NCBI RefSeq assembly: GCF_000820085.1
Contig: NZ_CDBN01000091.1
Location: 1-64,000, forward strand
Origin: Aeromonas sanarellii
Lineage (GTDB): Bacteria; Pseudomonadota; Gammaproteobacteria; Enterobacterales; Aeromonadaceae
Direction: 5' to 3'
DNA length: 64,000 nucleotides
The notes under the pieces are model-generated. The model made no database searches. It was not told the origin of the DNA and saw only the letters and a program-made list of their open reading frames with translations. A program made the position numbers and the translations under genes. This document shows, in pieces, positions 17,438 to 26,666 of the stretch (within the stretch, counting starts at the first letter, position 1; every line of letters begins with the position of its first letter).

Positions 17438-18196
17438 GTGGATTTAGGCAGTCTGATAGGCATAGTGCTGGGGTTCGGGGTCGTGGTGTACGGCATGCTG
17501 CTGGGTGGCCCCATGAGCATGTATGTGGATATGCCCTCGGTCTACATCACCATCTTGGGTTCTCTGTTCATCTGCATGATGAAGTTCAACCTCGGCCAGT
17601 TTCTGATGGCGTTCAAGGTGGCCGGCAAGGCATTCATGTACAAGGGCGACAAGCTCGATGATCTGATTGCCAAGGCGGTGGAGCTGGCGGACGCGGCCCG
17701 CAAGGGGGGCTTCCTGGCCCTGGAGGCGGCGGAGATCCCCAATACCTTCATGAAGAAGGGCATCGACATGCTGGTGGACGGCCATGACGCCGACGTGGTG
17801 CGATCCGTGATGGAGAAGGACATCGAGTTGACCTCGGAGCGCCACGTCATCGCCGTCAAGGTGTTCCGCTCCCTGGGGGATCTCGGCCCCGCCATGGGCA
17901 TGATAGGTACCCTGGTGGGCCTGGTGGCCATGCTGGCGAACATGAGCGATCCCAAGTCCATCGGCCCTGCCATGGCGGTGGCCCTGTTGACCACCCTCTA
18001 CGGGGCGATCGAGGCCAACATGATCGCCATCCCCATCGCCGACAAGCTGGAGCTGCGCAGCGGTGAGGAGCAGCTGAGCCGTACCCTGATCCTCGACGCC
18101 ATCATGGGGATCCAGGACGGCCAGAACCCGAGAGTGATCCAGGCCATGTTGCAGAACTACCTGAATCAGTCCAAACGCAACAACGGGACCGAATAG
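17438..18196 (+). CDS. pomA: Flagellar stator protein PomA (Na+-type MotA)
   Basis: Ion-channel subunit of the polar flagellar stator. The 252-residue product resembles Vibrio PomA closely by eye: MDLGSLIGIVLGFG, MKFNLGQFLMAFKVAGKAFM, ADAARKGGFLALE, GIDMLVDGHDADVVR, and the two C-terminal membrane segments around GPAMGMIGTLVGLVAMLANM and AVALLTTLYGA. The start is GTG 17438 after AGGAG (17426-17430); the overlapping ATG 17436 stops after three codons. It is nine bases before pomB and divergent from xseB, as in Vibrio. Confidence 0.95.
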   Translation: MDLGSLIGIVLGFGVVVYGMLLGGPMSMYVDMPSVYITILGSLFICMMKFNLGQFLMAFKVAGKAFMYKGDKLDDLIAKAVELADAARKGGFLALEAAEIPNTFMKKGIDMLVDGHDADVVRSVMEKDIELTSERHVIAVKVFRSLGDLGPAMGMIGTLVGLVAMLANMSDPKSIGPAMAVALLTTLYGAIEANMIAIPIADKLELRSGEEQLSRTLILDAIMGIQDGQNPRVIQAMLQNYLNQSKRNNGTE

Positions 18197-18204
18197 GAGC
18201 GCGC

Positions 18205-19098
18205 ATGGCAAAGTGCAAGTGCCCGCCTCCCGGTCTGCCCGGCTACATGGGGACCTTCGCCGACCTCATGTCCCTGCTGATGTGCTTCTTCGTGCTGTTG
18301 CTCTCGTTTGCCGAGATGGACGTGCAGAAGTTCAAGCAGATCGCCGGCTCCATGGAGAAGGCGTTCGGGGTGCAGAACATCCTGGAGGTCAAAGACATTC
18401 CCAAGGGGACCTCGGTCATCGCCCAGGAGTTTCGCCCTGGCCGTCCCGAACCGACCCCCATCGACACCATCATGCAGCAGACCATCGACATGACCCAGAC
18501 CGAGCTGGACTTCCAGCCCGGAGATGCTGACAAGGCCGGGGGGCATGACAAGACCGAGGGACAGCAGAGTGGGGGTGACACCGCCCAGCAGGCCCAGAAG
18601 GCGCAGGAGCAGTCCAATACCCTGGCCAAGGCGCTGGCGGAGCAGATGCAGGCCCAGATCCAGGACGGGGCCATCGAGATAGAGGCGCTGGGTCAGCAGG
18701 TCATCATCCGGATTCGCGAGAAGGCGGCCTTCCCGGCAGGGTCTGCCTTCCTGCAGCCCCAGTTCTGGCCTGTGATCCGCAAGGTGGCGACCCTGCTCAA
18801 GGATGTGCCGGGTGAGATCACCGTCTCCGGCCACTCCGACGATGTCGCCACCGAAGACGAGCTGTTCCAGTCCAACTGGGAGCTCTCATCCCAGCGAGCG
18901 GTGGCGGTGGCTCATCAGATGATCAAGGTGCCCGGCTTTGACGGCAACCGGCTGGTGGTGCAGGGTATGGCGGACTCCCAGCCGCTGGTGCCCAACAACA
19001 GCCCGGAAAACCGGCGCATGAACCGGCGGGTGGAGATCGCCATCATGCAGGGCAAGCCGACGGTCTCGGCGCCCATCGGGGTTGCGGATCCCAAGTAG
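18205..19098 (+). CDS. pomB: Flagellar stator protein PomB (Na+-type MotB)
   Basis: Forms the PomA4B2-type stator and anchors it to peptidoglycan. The single N-terminal membrane helix TFADLMSLLMCFFVLLLSF carries the ion-binding Asp20 and the cysteine characteristic of sodium-type PomB. A plug and a Gln-rich linker follow, then an OmpA-like peptidoglycan-binding domain (about 170-285, with SGHSDD and NRRMNRRVEI). 297 residues. The polar-motor sodium assignment is inferred from similarity to Vibrio PomB rather than E. coli MotB. Confidence 0.94.
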   Translation: MAKCKCPPPGLPGYMGTFADLMSLLMCFFVLLLSFAEMDVQKFKQIAGSMEKAFGVQNILEVKDIPKGTSVIAQEFRPGRPEPTPIDTIMQQTIDMTQTELDFQPGDADKAGGHDKTEGQQSGGDTAQQAQKAQEQSNTLAKALAEQMQAQIQDGAIEIEALGQQVIIRIREKAAFPAGSAFLQPQFWPVIRKVATLLKDVPGEITVSGHSDDVATEDELFQSNWELSSQRAVAVAHQMIKVPGFDGNRLVVQGMADSQPLVPNNSPENRRMNRRVEIAIMQGKPTVSAPIGVADPK

Positions 19099-19184
19099 CT
19101 TTCGCCGGAAAGCGCGATCCCCCTTGCAGGGGCTGACATGGATTTTGTGGCGGCTTCATATTAAGATGCCCCATCCGAACCGAC

Positions 19185-19221
19185 AGCTGCGGCTCTCTTT
19201 TGATTGCCGCAGCTTCTCTTT
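19185..19221 (+). promoter_or_regulatory. greA leader hairpin with T-rich tail (GraL-like attenuator candidate)
   Basis: AGCTGCGGC (19185-19193) pairs perfectly with GCCGCAGCT (19206-19214) and is followed by TCTCTTT, ending 24 bases before the greA ATG. E. coli greA has a leader that terminates early to give the small RNA GraL, so an equivalent attenuator is plausible here. A weak promoter, CTGACA (19133-19138) with TCATAT (19156-19161), lies upstream. Confidence 0.5.
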
Positions 19222-19244
19222 ATAAAGCAACCCAGGTTTCGACT

Positions 19245-19721
19245 ATGAATCATACTCCGATGACTGTTCGCGGCGCCGAAAAGCTGCGCCAGGAGCTCGA
19301 CTATCTCAAGACCGAGCTGCGTCCCCAGATTATCGAAGCGATTGCTGATGCCCGTGAACACGGCGATCTGAAAGAAAATGCCGAATACCATGCCGCCCGC
19401 GAGCAGCAGGGGTTTTGTGAAGGCCGCATTCAGGAAATCGAAGGCAAGCTCTCCAACGCTCAGGTGATCGATGTCACCAAGATTGCCAACAATGGCCGCG
19501 TCATCTTCGGCGCCACCGTGACCCTGCTCAAGAGCGAGACGGAAGAGGAAGTGGTGTACCGCATCGTGGGTGACGACGAGGCGGACATCAAACAGAACAT
19601 GATCTCCGTGAACTCGCCCATTGCCCGCGCCCTGATCGGCAAGGAAGTGGACGATGTCGCCATCGTCAAGACCCCTGGTGGTGACGTGGAGTACGAGATC
19701 CTGGAAGTCGCCTACCTCTGA
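19245..19721 (+). CDS. greA: Transcription elongation factor GreA
   Basis: Stimulates RNA polymerase to cleave backtracked transcripts. The 158-residue protein has the N-terminal coiled coil with the acidic tip region ([17 protein letters not shown]) and the C-terminal FKBP-like domain ([18 protein letters not shown]). ATG 19245 gives [16 protein letters not shown], close to E. coli GreA; the upstream TTG at 19200 lies inside the leader hairpin and is rejected. Confidence 0.97.
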   Translation: MNHTPMTVRGAEKLRQELDYLKTELRPQIIEAIADAREHGDLKENAEYHAAREQQGFCEGRIQEIEGKLSNAQVIDVTKIANNGRVIFGATVTLLKSETEEEVVYRIVGDDEADIKQNMISVNSPIARALIGKEVDDVAIVKTPGGDVEYEILEVAYL

Positions 19722-19739
19722 GTCTGAGGGGCGGAAGAG

Positions 19740-19762
19740 ACAGGGGAGCCGGGCTCCCCTGT
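19740..19762. terminator. Hairpin between greA and the PilZ-domain gene
   Basis: A perfect 10-bp stem (ACAGGGGAGC, 19740-19749 with 19753-19762) between convergent genes. T-runs are weak on both sides (TGCATTT on plus), so termination strength is uncertain. Confidence 0.6.
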
Positions 19763-19767
19763 TGCAT

Positions 19768-20361
19768 TTACTCCCCCTGATAGGCCTGGACGAAGGCGTC
19801 CTGATGACGCTGGAAGAGCCAGTCCCGCAGCTGTTCCTGATCGTCCTTGTCCAGTCGAAATTGCACGGCCCAGTCATGCTGGCTCTGGTTGGTATCCACA
19901 TGCCTGATCAGGCTGCCCGTCATCGCCAGGGGGGAGAGCCCCTCGATGCAGAGGGTGCCGTTCAGGGGATCGCCCCTGACCATGGATGCGGGCAGGCCCG
20001 CCACTATGAGGCCGCCGAGGGAGAGGCTGTGCACCTCATACTCGGTATCCCCGCTGCGCAGCACAGCGTGCTCTTCGAGGCGCCAGGCGCGCAGATGAGG
20101 CGAGCCAAGCTCGGTGATGGTGGGGGCGGCGATGCGCAGTTCGGCGTGGCCTTCCGCGGCCTGGGTGCAGTGCAGCGGAAAACGCAGCTGGTGGCCGGCG
20201 ATGCGGGCCTCGAGTGTCAGAGGGGTGGCGCGTTGCAGCAGGCTCTGCAGGGGAAGGGGCAGATTGCCTCGCAGGAACTGGCCGGCAGCCTGGTCCTCGC
20301 TCTTGCCCAGGTCCCGCAGCATGGCCAGTTCTTCATCGGTGAGAAGCTGATGCTTGTCCAT
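19768..20361 (-). CDS. PilZ-like domain protein with degenerate c-di-GMP motif
   Basis: 197-residue soluble protein. The C-terminal half (about 85-185) reads as a PilZ-type beta barrel, with EYEVHSLSLGGLIVAG resembling the second c-di-GMP motif. However, the Asp/Asn of D/NxSxxG is Ser here, and the RxxxR motif is replaced by RAWR. Cyclic-di-GMP binding is therefore doubtful. The N-terminal 85 residues are helical and unassigned. It sits alone on the minus strand between greA and yhbY. Family assignment is moderate; function unknown. Confidence 0.6.
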   Translation of the reverse strand: MDKHQLLTDEELAMLRDLGKSEDQAAGQFLRGNLPLPLQSLLQRATPLTLEARIAGHQLRFPLHCTQAAEGHAELRIAAPTITELGSPHLRAWRLEEHAVLRSGDTEYEVHSLSLGGLIVAGLPASMVRGDPLNGTLCIEGLSPLAMTGSLIRHVDTNQSQHDWAVQFRLDKDDQEQLRDWLFQRHQDAFVQAYQGE

Positions 20362-20442
20362 AGTGGATGTCCGCGACTATTCATCGCAGGTTAAGGGCCT
20401 GACGGCTATTTTGGCAAGCGACTTGGGAAGAAGGGAAATGAA

Positions 20443-20464
20443 GGAAAGAGCGAATGCTCTTTCC
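20443..20464 (-). terminator. yhbY terminator
   Basis: A perfect 9-bp stem (GGAAAGAGC arm) with a 4-nt loop directly follows the yhbY stop on the minus strand, trailed by a pyrimidine-rich TTCATTTCCC tail. Confidence 0.65.
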
Positions 20465-20466
20465 TG

Positions 20467-20763
20467 TTACTTGCGCGGCAACTGGATTTTGGGTTCTTTG
20501 GCCTGACGATAGATGGTCAGTACATGGCCCATGCTCTGTACCTTGATAGCGCCGGTCTCACGGACGATGGCATCCATTACCAGCTGCTTCATCTCACGAT
20601 CTTCAGACGACACCTTGACCTTGATCAGCTCGTGGTGGTTCAGCGCCAGATCGATCTCGGCCAGCACCCCTTCGGTCAGACCGTGCTGTCCCAGCAGGAC
20701 GACCGGCTTCAGGCTGTGGGCAAGGCCCTTGAGGTACTGTTTCTGTTTATTGTTGAGAATCAT
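20467..20763 (-). CDS. yhbY: Ribosome assembly RNA-binding protein YhbY
   Basis: 98-residue single CRM (CRS1-YhbY) domain protein that associates with pre-50S ribosomal particles. It matches E. coli YhbY almost end to end: KQKQYLKGLAHSLKPVVLLGQHGLTEGVLAEI, HHELIKVKV and the basic tail. Divergent from rlmE, as in E. coli. A minus-strand TAGAAT (20800-20805) is a likely -10 for it. Confidence 0.96.
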   Translation of the reverse strand: MILNNKQKQYLKGLAHSLKPVVLLGQHGLTEGVLAEIDLALNHHELIKVKVSSEDREMKQLVMDAIVRETGAIKVQSMGHVLTIYRQAKEPKIQLPRK

Positions 20764-20786
20764 GGCAATTTCTTCATAAGTCAGGG

Positions 20787-20814
20787 TTGAAAGGGGCGTA
20801 TTCTACCCCCACTT
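20787..20814 (+). promoter_or_regulatory. Heat-shock (sigma-32) promoter for rlmE-ftsH
   Basis: TTGAAA (20787-20792) and CCCCACTT (20807-20814) are 14 bp apart, close to the sigma-32 consensus (CTTGAAA and CCCCATNT). The site lies 47 bp before rlmE. In E. coli the rrmJ-ftsH operon is a known heat-shock operon, so the assignment is well supported by context. Confidence 0.75.
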
Positions 20815-20860
20815 AGCCCTTAATACTAATAACCCTTGTGGTTTTTTAAAGTCGACAATC

Positions 20861-21490
20861 ATGACCCAGAAAAAACGTTCCCCCAGTTCAACCCGCTGGT
20901 TAAAAGAACATTTCGACGACCAATACGTCAAAAAAGCCCAGAAGCTGGGGTTGCGTTCCCGTGCCGTTTTCAAGATCGACGAGATCCAGGGCAAGGACAG
21001 ATTGCTCAAGCCTGGCATGACGGTGGTGGACCTGGGGGCGGCCCCCGGTGGCTGGTCCCAATTTGCCATCGACCAGGTGGGCGACAAGGGGCGGGTGATC
21101 GCCTGCGACATCTTGCCGATGGATTCCATTGCCGGTGTCGATTTCCTGCAAGGGGACTTTCGGGAGGAAACTGTCCTCGGCGCCCTGCTTGAACGCGTCG
21201 GCCCGGACAAGGTGGATGTGGTCATGTCTGACATGGCACCCAACATGAGCGGTACCCAGCAGGTGGATCAGGCCCGTGCCATGTATCTAGTCGAGCTGGC
21301 GCTGGACATGTGCAATCAGGTCCTGAGCAGTAACGGCAGCTTCGTGGTCAAGGTGTTCCAGGGGGAGGGGTTTGATACCTATCTCAATGAAATACGTAGA
21401 CTTTTCTCTGTCGTCAAGATTCGTAAACCCGACTCGTCCCGTGCCCGTTCACGAGAAGTCTACATTGTGGCTACCGGTTTTAAACTGTAG
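20861..21490 (+). CDS. rlmE: 23S rRNA (uridine-2552-2'-O)-methyltransferase
   Basis: Heat-shock methyltransferase (RrmJ/FtsJ) acting on U2552 of 23S rRNA during 50S assembly. The catalytic tetrad K38, D124, K164, E199 falls at exactly the E. coli positions, and the SAM motif [13 protein letters not shown] is intact. 209 residues. It is expressed from a sigma-32-type promoter and followed by ftsH after 45 bp. Confidence 0.98.
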   Translation: MTQKKRSPSSTRWLKEHFDDQYVKKAQKLGLRSRAVFKIDEIQGKDRLLKPGMTVVDLGAAPGGWSQFAIDQVGDKGRVIACDILPMDSIAGVDFLQGDFREETVLGALLERVGPDKVDVVMSDMAPNMSGTQQVDQARAMYLVELALDMCNQVLSSNGSFVVKVFQGEGFDTYLNEIRRLFSVVKIRKPDSSRARSREVYIVATGFKL

Positions 21491-21535
21491 TACCCTAACC
21501 CTCATCGTTAACTGTCAGTCTGCGAGGTCATTGAT

Positions 21536-23488
21536 TTGAGTGACATGGCGAAAAACCTAATCCTGTGGCTGGTCATCGCCGTCGTGCTGATGTCGGTGTT
21601 CAATAGCTTCAGCCCCAGCGATACCACCAGTCGCCAGCTGGACTATTCCAGCTTCGTGAAAGAAGTGACCCAAGAGCAGATCCGTGAAGTGCGGATGGAT
21701 GGCAAGGTCATCAATGGCGTCAAGCGCACCGGTGAACGTTTCACTACCATCATCCCTGCGCCGGATCCCCAGCTGCTCAACGACATGCTCAACCACAACG
21801 TCAAGGTGATGGGTGAGAAGCCGGAAGAGCCGTCTCTGATCACCTCCATCTTCATCTCCTGGTTCCCGATGCTGCTGCTGATCGGTGTCTGGGTCTTCTT
21901 CATGCGTCAGATGCAGGGCGGCGGTGGCAAGGGTGCCATGTCGTTTGGCAAGAGCAAGGCTCGCCTGATGAGTGAAGATCAGATCAAGACCACCTTCGCC
22001 GACGTCGCCGGCTGTGACGAGGCCAAGGAAGAGGTCAAGGAGCTGGTCGACTATCTGCGCGACCCGAGCAAATTCCAGAAACTGGGCGGCAAGATCCCGA
22101 CCGGCGTGCTGCTGGTAGGTCCGCCCGGTACCGGTAAGACCCTGCTGGCCAAGGCCATTGCAGGCGAGGCCAAGGTGCCCTTCTTCACCATCTCGGGTTC
22201 CGACTTCGTCGAGATGTTCGTGGGTGTGGGCGCCTCCCGTGTCCGCGACATGTTCGAGCAGGCCAAGAAGTCCTCCCCCTGCATCATCTTCATCGACGAG
22301 ATCGACGCGGTCGGTCGCCAGCGTGGCGCCGGTCTGGGCGGTGGTCACGACGAGCGCGAGCAGACCCTGAACCAGATGCTGGTCGAAATGGATGGCTTTG
22401 AAGGCAACGAGGGCATCATCGTCATCGCCGCCACCAACCGTCCCGACGTACTGGACCCCGCTCTGCTGCGTCCTGGCCGCTTCGACCGTCAGGTGGTGGT
22501 CGGACTGCCGGATGTGCGCGGTCGCGAGCAGATCCTGAAGGTACACATGCGCAAGGTGCCGCTGGCGGATGACGTCAACCCGGCTCTGATCGCCCGCGGT
22601 ACTCCCGGTTTCTCCGGTGCGGATTTGGCCAACCTGGTCAACGAGGCTGCCCTGTTCTCTGCACGCGAGAGCCGCCGCGTGGTTTCCATGCTGGAGTTCG
22701 AGAAGGCGAAGGACAAGATCATGATGGGGGCGGAACGCCGCTCCATGGTGATGAAGGAATCCGAGAAGGAGATGACGGCCTATCACGAGGCGGGTCACGC
22801 CATCATCGGTCGTGTGGTACCGGATCACGATCCCGTCTACAAGGTGTCCATCATTCCGCGCGGCCGTGCCCTGGGTGTGACCATGTACCTGCCGGAGCAG
22901 GATCGCTGGAGCCACTCCAAGCAGCACCTGGAGTCCATGATCTCCAGTCTGTACGGCGGTCGTCTGGCGGAAGAGCTGATCTACGGTGCCGAGAAGGTAT
23001 CGACCGGTGCCTCCAACGACATCGAACGCGCCACCGAGATTGCCCGCAAGATGGTCACCCAGTGGGGCATGTCCGAGCGCCTCGGTCCCATGCTCTACGC
23101 GGAAGAGGACGGTGAAGTCTTCCTCGGTCGCAGCATGGCCAAGGCCAAGCACATGTCCGACGACACCGCTCGCATCATCGATGCCGAGGTCAAGCAGGTC
23201 ATCGATCGCAACTACGATCGTGCCAAGCAGATACTGCTGGACAACATGGATGTGCTGCACACCATGAAAGATGCGCTGATGAAGTACGAGACCATCGATG
23301 CCAAGCAGATCGACGATCTGATGGCTCGCCGCGAGGTCCGCGCCCCCAGCAACTGGCACGATGAACACGGTGACACCCCGCAAGGTGGCGCCACTGTGGG
23401 CAACGGGTCCGAAGTCAAGGCTCCGGCCGATGACAGTAAGGCGCCACTGAGCGACGTCGACAAGGCGAACGATGTCCCGGCCAAATAA
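21536..23488 (+). CDS. ftsH: ATP-dependent zinc metalloprotease FtsH
   Basis: Membrane-anchored AAA+ protease that degrades LpxC, SecY and sigma-32. It has two N-terminal membrane segments flanking a periplasmic domain, an AAA module with Walker A GPPGTGKT (about 199) and SRH region, and the zinc motif HEAGH (about 422). TTG 21536 is eight bases from GAGG (21524-21527) and gives [15 protein letters not shown] 21545 is the alternative. 650 residues, with an acidic C-terminal tail. Followed by a strong terminator. Confidence 0.97.
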   Translation: MSDMAKNLILWLVIAVVLMSVFNSFSPSDTTSRQLDYSSFVKEVTQEQIREVRMDGKVINGVKRTGERFTTIIPAPDPQLLNDMLNHNVKVMGEKPEEPSLITSIFISWFPMLLLIGVWVFFMRQMQGGGGKGAMSFGKSKARLMSEDQIKTTFADVAGCDEAKEEVKELVDYLRDPSKFQKLGGKIPTGVLLVGPPGTGKTLLAKAIAGEAKVPFFTISGSDFVEMFVGVGASRVRDMFEQAKKSSPCIIFIDEIDAVGRQRGAGLGGGHDEREQTLNQMLVEMDGFEGNEGIIVIAATNRPDVLDPALLRPGRFDRQVVVGLPDVRGREQILKVHMRKVPLADDVNPALIARGTPGFSGADLANLVNEAALFSARESRRVVSMLEFEKAKDKIMMGAERRSMVMKESEKEMTAYHEAGHAIIGRVVPDHDPVYKVSIIPRGRALGVTMYLPEQDRWSHSKQHLESMISSLYGGRLAEELIYGAEKVSTGASNDIERATEIARKMVTQWGMSERLGPMLYAEEDGEVFLGRSMAKAKHMSDDTARIIDAEVKQVIDRNYDRAKQILLDNMDVLHTMKDALMKYETIDAKQIDDLMARREVRAPSNWHDEHGDTPQGGATVGNGSEVKAPADDSKAPLSDVDKANDVPAK

Positions 23489-23502
23489 ATTGTCATGATC
23501 CA

Positions 23503-23527
23503 AACCCCGGGCTCGCCCGGGGTTTTT
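23503..23527 (+). terminator. ftsH terminator
   Basis: A 9-bp perfect stem (AACCCCGGG, 23503-23511 with 23516-23524) followed by TTTCTT. Confidence 0.88.
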
Positions 23528-23571
23528 CTTTGTGCGGATAGTCAGATGTTCTGATGCAGGTGGATGAAAAG

Positions 23572-24417
23572 ATGCAACTAGACAGCAAGGGGCGCAGCCT
23601 CTCTCTGGATCGCCCCCATGTGATGGGCATTCTCAATGTGACGCCGGACTCCTTCTCCGATGGCGGTCGCTTCAAGCGGATCGATCTGGCGCTGGGCCAT
23701 GCCAGCGAGATGGTGGCCGATGGGGCGACCCTTATCGATATCGGTGGCGAATCGACCCGCCCCGGTGCCCCCGACGTGAGCGAGCAGGAAGAGCTGGACA
23801 GGGTCATCCCCGTCGTCGAGCGGATGGTGAAGGAGCTCGATGTGATGGTCTCCCTCGATACCTCCAAGGCGGCCGTGATGGTGGCGGGCTGTGCCGCCGG
23901 CGCCCACCTGATCAACGATGTGCGCGCCTTGCAGGAACCGGGAGCGCTCGACGCCGCGGCAGAGGCGGGTGTGCCGGTGTGCCTGATGCATATGAAGGGG
24001 CAGCCCAGAACCATGCAGGCAGAGCCCCATTACGACGATCTGGTGGGAGAGGTGAGGGCCTTCTTTGACGAGCGGATCGCAGCCTGCCTGGCGGCCGGGA
24101 TCCCGCGCGAGCGGTTGTTGCTGGACCCGGGTTACGGCTTTGGCAAGACCCTGGCCCACAACTATCGGCTGCTGGCCGAGCAGCACAAGTTGCTTGATTA
24201 CGGTTTGCCGCTCTTGGTGGGCATGTCGCGAAAGTCTATGATAGGCAACCTGCTCGGCTGCCCTGTCGATGAACGGCTGGCCGGCAGTCTGGCCTGTGCC
24301 CTGATCGGGTTGCAACAAGGGGCCAGGATCATCCGGGTGCACGACGTGCGCGCCACCATGGATGCGCTGCGTGTCGGCTGGATGACCATGACGGGACAAG
24401 ATTTCGTATCCAAATAG
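23572..24417 (+). CDS. folP: Dihydropteroate synthase
   Basis: Joins p-aminobenzoate to dihydropterin pyrophosphate in folate synthesis; the sulfonamide target. The 281-residue TIM barrel shows MGILNVTPDSFSDGG, IDIGGESTRPGA, INDVRALQEPGALDAA and LVGMSRKSMIG, all in order. ATG 23572 has AGGTGGA about eight bases upstream and matches E. coli FolP; ATG 23554 is in frame but unsupported. The next gene, glmM, follows after 18 bp, the conserved ftsH-folP-glmM order. Confidence 0.97.
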   Translation: MQLDSKGRSLSLDRPHVMGILNVTPDSFSDGGRFKRIDLALGHASEMVADGATLIDIGGESTRPGAPDVSEQEELDRVIPVVERMVKELDVMVSLDTSKAAVMVAGCAAGAHLINDVRALQEPGALDAAAEAGVPVCLMHMKGQPRTMQAEPHYDDLVGEVRAFFDERIAACLAAGIPRERLLLDPGYGFGKTLAHNYRLLAEQHKLLDYGLPLLVGMSRKSMIGNLLGCPVDERLAGSLACALIGLQQGARIIRVHDVRATMDALRVGWMTMTGQDFVSK

Positions 24418-24435
24418 AAAAACGAGAAACAGACA

Positions 24436-25770
24436 ATGACCAGAAAGTATTTCGGCACCGACGGTGTGCGCGGCAAGGTGGGCGAATACCCAATCACCCC
24501 GGATTTCGTGATGAAGCTCGGCTGGGCTGCCGGCAAGGTGCTCTCCAAGAAGGGCACCCGCAAGGTGCTGATCGGCAAGGACACCCGCATCTCCGGCTAC
24601 ATGCTGGAGTCGGCGCTGGAGGCAGGCCTCTCCGCCGCCGGTCTCAAAGCCATTCTGATGGGGCCCATGCCCACTCCGGCCGTCGCCTACCTGACCCGCA
24701 CCTTCCGTGCCGAGGCCGGCATCGTCATCAGCGCATCCCACAACCCCTATTACGACAACGGCATCAAGTTCTTCTCCGCCGACGGCACCAAGCTGCCTGA
24801 CGACGTCGAGCTGGCCATCGAGGCCGAACTGGATCACGAGCTCAAGTGCGTGGAGTCCGCCGAACTCGGCAAGGCGCAGCGCATCGACGATGCGGCCGGC
24901 CGCTACATCGAGTTCTGCAAGAGTACCTTCCCCTCCAACCTGAGCCTGGAAGGGCTGAAGATGGTGGTGGACTGCGGCCACGGTGCAACTTATCACATCG
25001 CCCCTTCCGTCTTCCGCGAGCTGGGAGCCGAAGTGATCGCCATCGGTTGCAGCCCTGATGGCCTCAACATCAACGATGGCGTAGGTTCCACCGCACCGGA
25101 GGCGCTGGCCGCCAAGGTGCTGGAGTGCAAGGCCGATCTCGGTGTCGCCTTCGACGGTGACGGCGATCGTCTGGTGATGGTGGATGGTACTGGCTACATC
25201 ATCGACGGGGACGAGATCCTCTATATCATCGCCCGGGATGCGCTGCGCAACGGTCGTCTCAAGGGCGGCGTGGTGGGTACCCTGATGGCCAACATGGGGC
25301 TGGAGCTGGCGCTGCAGACCCTCGGCATTCCGTTTGCCCGCGCCAAGGTGGGTGACCGCTACGTGCTGGAGATGATGAACGAGAAGGGCTGGCGCATCGG
25401 CGGTGAGAACTCGGGTCACATCATCTGCCTGGATCAGACCACCACGGGGGATGGCATCGTCGCCGCCCTGCAGGTGTTGACTGCGATGCGCACCGCCGAG
25501 ATGCCGCTGGCCAAGCTGCGCTCCGGCATGAGCAAATTCCCCCAGGTGCTGGTGAATGTGCGCTTCGCCGAAGGCAAGGATCCGCTGGCATCGGACGCCG
25601 TTCAGCAGGAAGTAGCCGCGGTGGAGCAGGAGCTGGCCGGACGTGGTCGCGTGCTGCTGCGCAAATCCGGGACAGAGCCGCTGATCCGGGTCATGGTGGA
25701 AGGGGAACACGAGCAACAGGTGCGTGACATGGCCGCACGCATCGCACAACGGGTCGAGTCGGCGTTTTAA
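24436..25770 (+). CDS. glmM: Phosphoglucosamine mutase
   Basis: Converts glucosamine 6-phosphate to glucosamine 1-phosphate for UDP-GlcNAc and hence peptidoglycan and LPS. The catalytic phosphoserine is Ser101 in VISASHNPY, the metal loop is DGDGDR, and the sugar-binding GGENSGH and C-terminal [12 protein letters not shown] phosphate loop are present. 444 residues. Confidence 0.98.
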   Translation: MTRKYFGTDGVRGKVGEYPITPDFVMKLGWAAGKVLSKKGTRKVLIGKDTRISGYMLESALEAGLSAAGLKAILMGPMPTPAVAYLTRTFRAEAGIVISASHNPYYDNGIKFFSADGTKLPDDVELAIEAELDHELKCVESAELGKAQRIDDAAGRYIEFCKSTFPSNLSLEGLKMVVDCGHGATYHIAPSVFRELGAEVIAIGCSPDGLNINDGVGSTAPEALAAKVLECKADLGVAFDGDGDRLVMVDGTGYIIDGDEILYIIARDALRNGRLKGGVVGTLMANMGLELALQTLGIPFARAKVGDRYVLEMMNEKGWRIGGENSGHIICLDQTTTGDGIVAALQVLTAMRTAEMPLAKLRSGMSKFPQVLVNVRFAEGKDPLASDAVQQEVAAVEQELAGRGRVLLRKSGTEPLIRVMVEGEHEQQVRDMAARIAQRVESAF

Positions 25771-25773
25771 TGA

Positions 25774-25807
25774 ACAACCAAGGCGGCTTTTTAGTCGCCT
25801 TGGTTGT
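25774..25807 (+). terminator. glmM terminator hairpin
   Basis: A 12-bp perfect stem (ACAACCAAGGCG arm, 25774-25785 with 25796-25807) with a 10-nt loop. The tail ATCTTGTTC is only moderately T-rich. Confidence 0.65.
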
Positions 25808-25901
25808 ATCTTGTTCAAACGATTCGAAAATTTGAAAATAGCACTTGTCAGCTGAGCATCCTCTGGATATTATCAGCCCCGCTTTCGCAAGGGAGTTGCC
25901 G

Positions 25902-26666
25902 ATGGGACATCGCAAGCCGTTTGTAGCAGCCAACTGGAAGTTACACGGTAGTAGGTCGCAGTTAGAGCAGTTTACTGGTCAGTGCCTAGAGTGCATTGAT
26001 GAACGAGTAGACGTGGTCTTGTGTCCATCCCATGTGCATCTCGACTTCACGGCCGCTCTGCTCAATGGGCAGAGGGTGATGAAGTTGGGGGCTCAGAACG
26101 TGAGCCAGCACAGACAGGGCGCTTACACGGGGGAAGTCTCGTGTGAGATGCTGGTCGAGGCAGGGTGCCAATACGTACTGGTTGGCCACTCCGAGCGCAG
26201 GCGTCTCTTTGGTGAGACCAGCTTCATCGTCGCGGAGAAGTTCGCGGCAGTCAGAGCGGCTGGCCTGATACCCATACTCTGTCTGGGTGAGTCAGGGGCC
26301 GCGAGGCAGGCAAGAAGAACCTTCGAGGTGATTGCCGAAGAGCTGGACATCGTCATAGAGAAAAATGGCGCGATGGCTTTCGATAATGCTATCATCGCCT
26401 ACGAGCCGATTTGGGCTGTAGGTACAGGTAAATGCGCCACACCCGAGCAGGCACAAGAGGTTCATTCCTTTATACGCGGTCGCTTGGCGGAGGATACTCC
26501 GGTAATAGGTGAGAAAGTCAGAATCATCTATGGTGGGAGCGTGACGCCGGCCAATGCACAGGATTTGTTTGCCCAGCCCGACATAGATGGCGGTCTGATT
26601 GGTGGAGCAAGTCTCGATGACAAGGCGTTTTTAGGAATCGTTGAAGCGGCAAAGGGTGCAAGTTAA
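25902..26666 (+). CDS. tpiA: Triosephosphate isomerase of atypical composition
   Basis: Interconverts dihydroxyacetone phosphate and glyceraldehyde 3-phosphate. Catalytic residues K13 (ANWKLHG), H96 (GHSERR) and E168 (AYEPIWAVGTG) are present in a 254-residue TIM barrel. ATG 25902 follows GGGAG. The DNA is visibly poorer in GC (a 60-base sample near the start is about 48 %) and uses codons rare next door (AGG, AGA, TTA, ATA). Position between glmM and secG is ancestral in many gammaproteobacteria, so the composition may reflect replacement or relaxed codon use. Aeromonas may encode a second, main tpiA elsewhere. Confidence 0.93.
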   Translation: MGHRKPFVAANWKLHGSRSQLEQFTGQCLECIDERVDVVLCPSHVHLDFTAALLNGQRVMKLGAQNVSQHRQGAYTGEVSCEMLVEAGCQYVLVGHSERRRLFGETSFIVAEKFAAVRAAGLIPILCLGESGAARQARRTFEVIAEELDIVIEKNGAMAFDNAIIAYEPIWAVGTGKCATPEQAQEVHSFIRGRLAEDTPVIGEKVRIIYGGSVTPANAQDLFAQPDIDGGLIGGASLDDKAFLGIVEAAKGAS

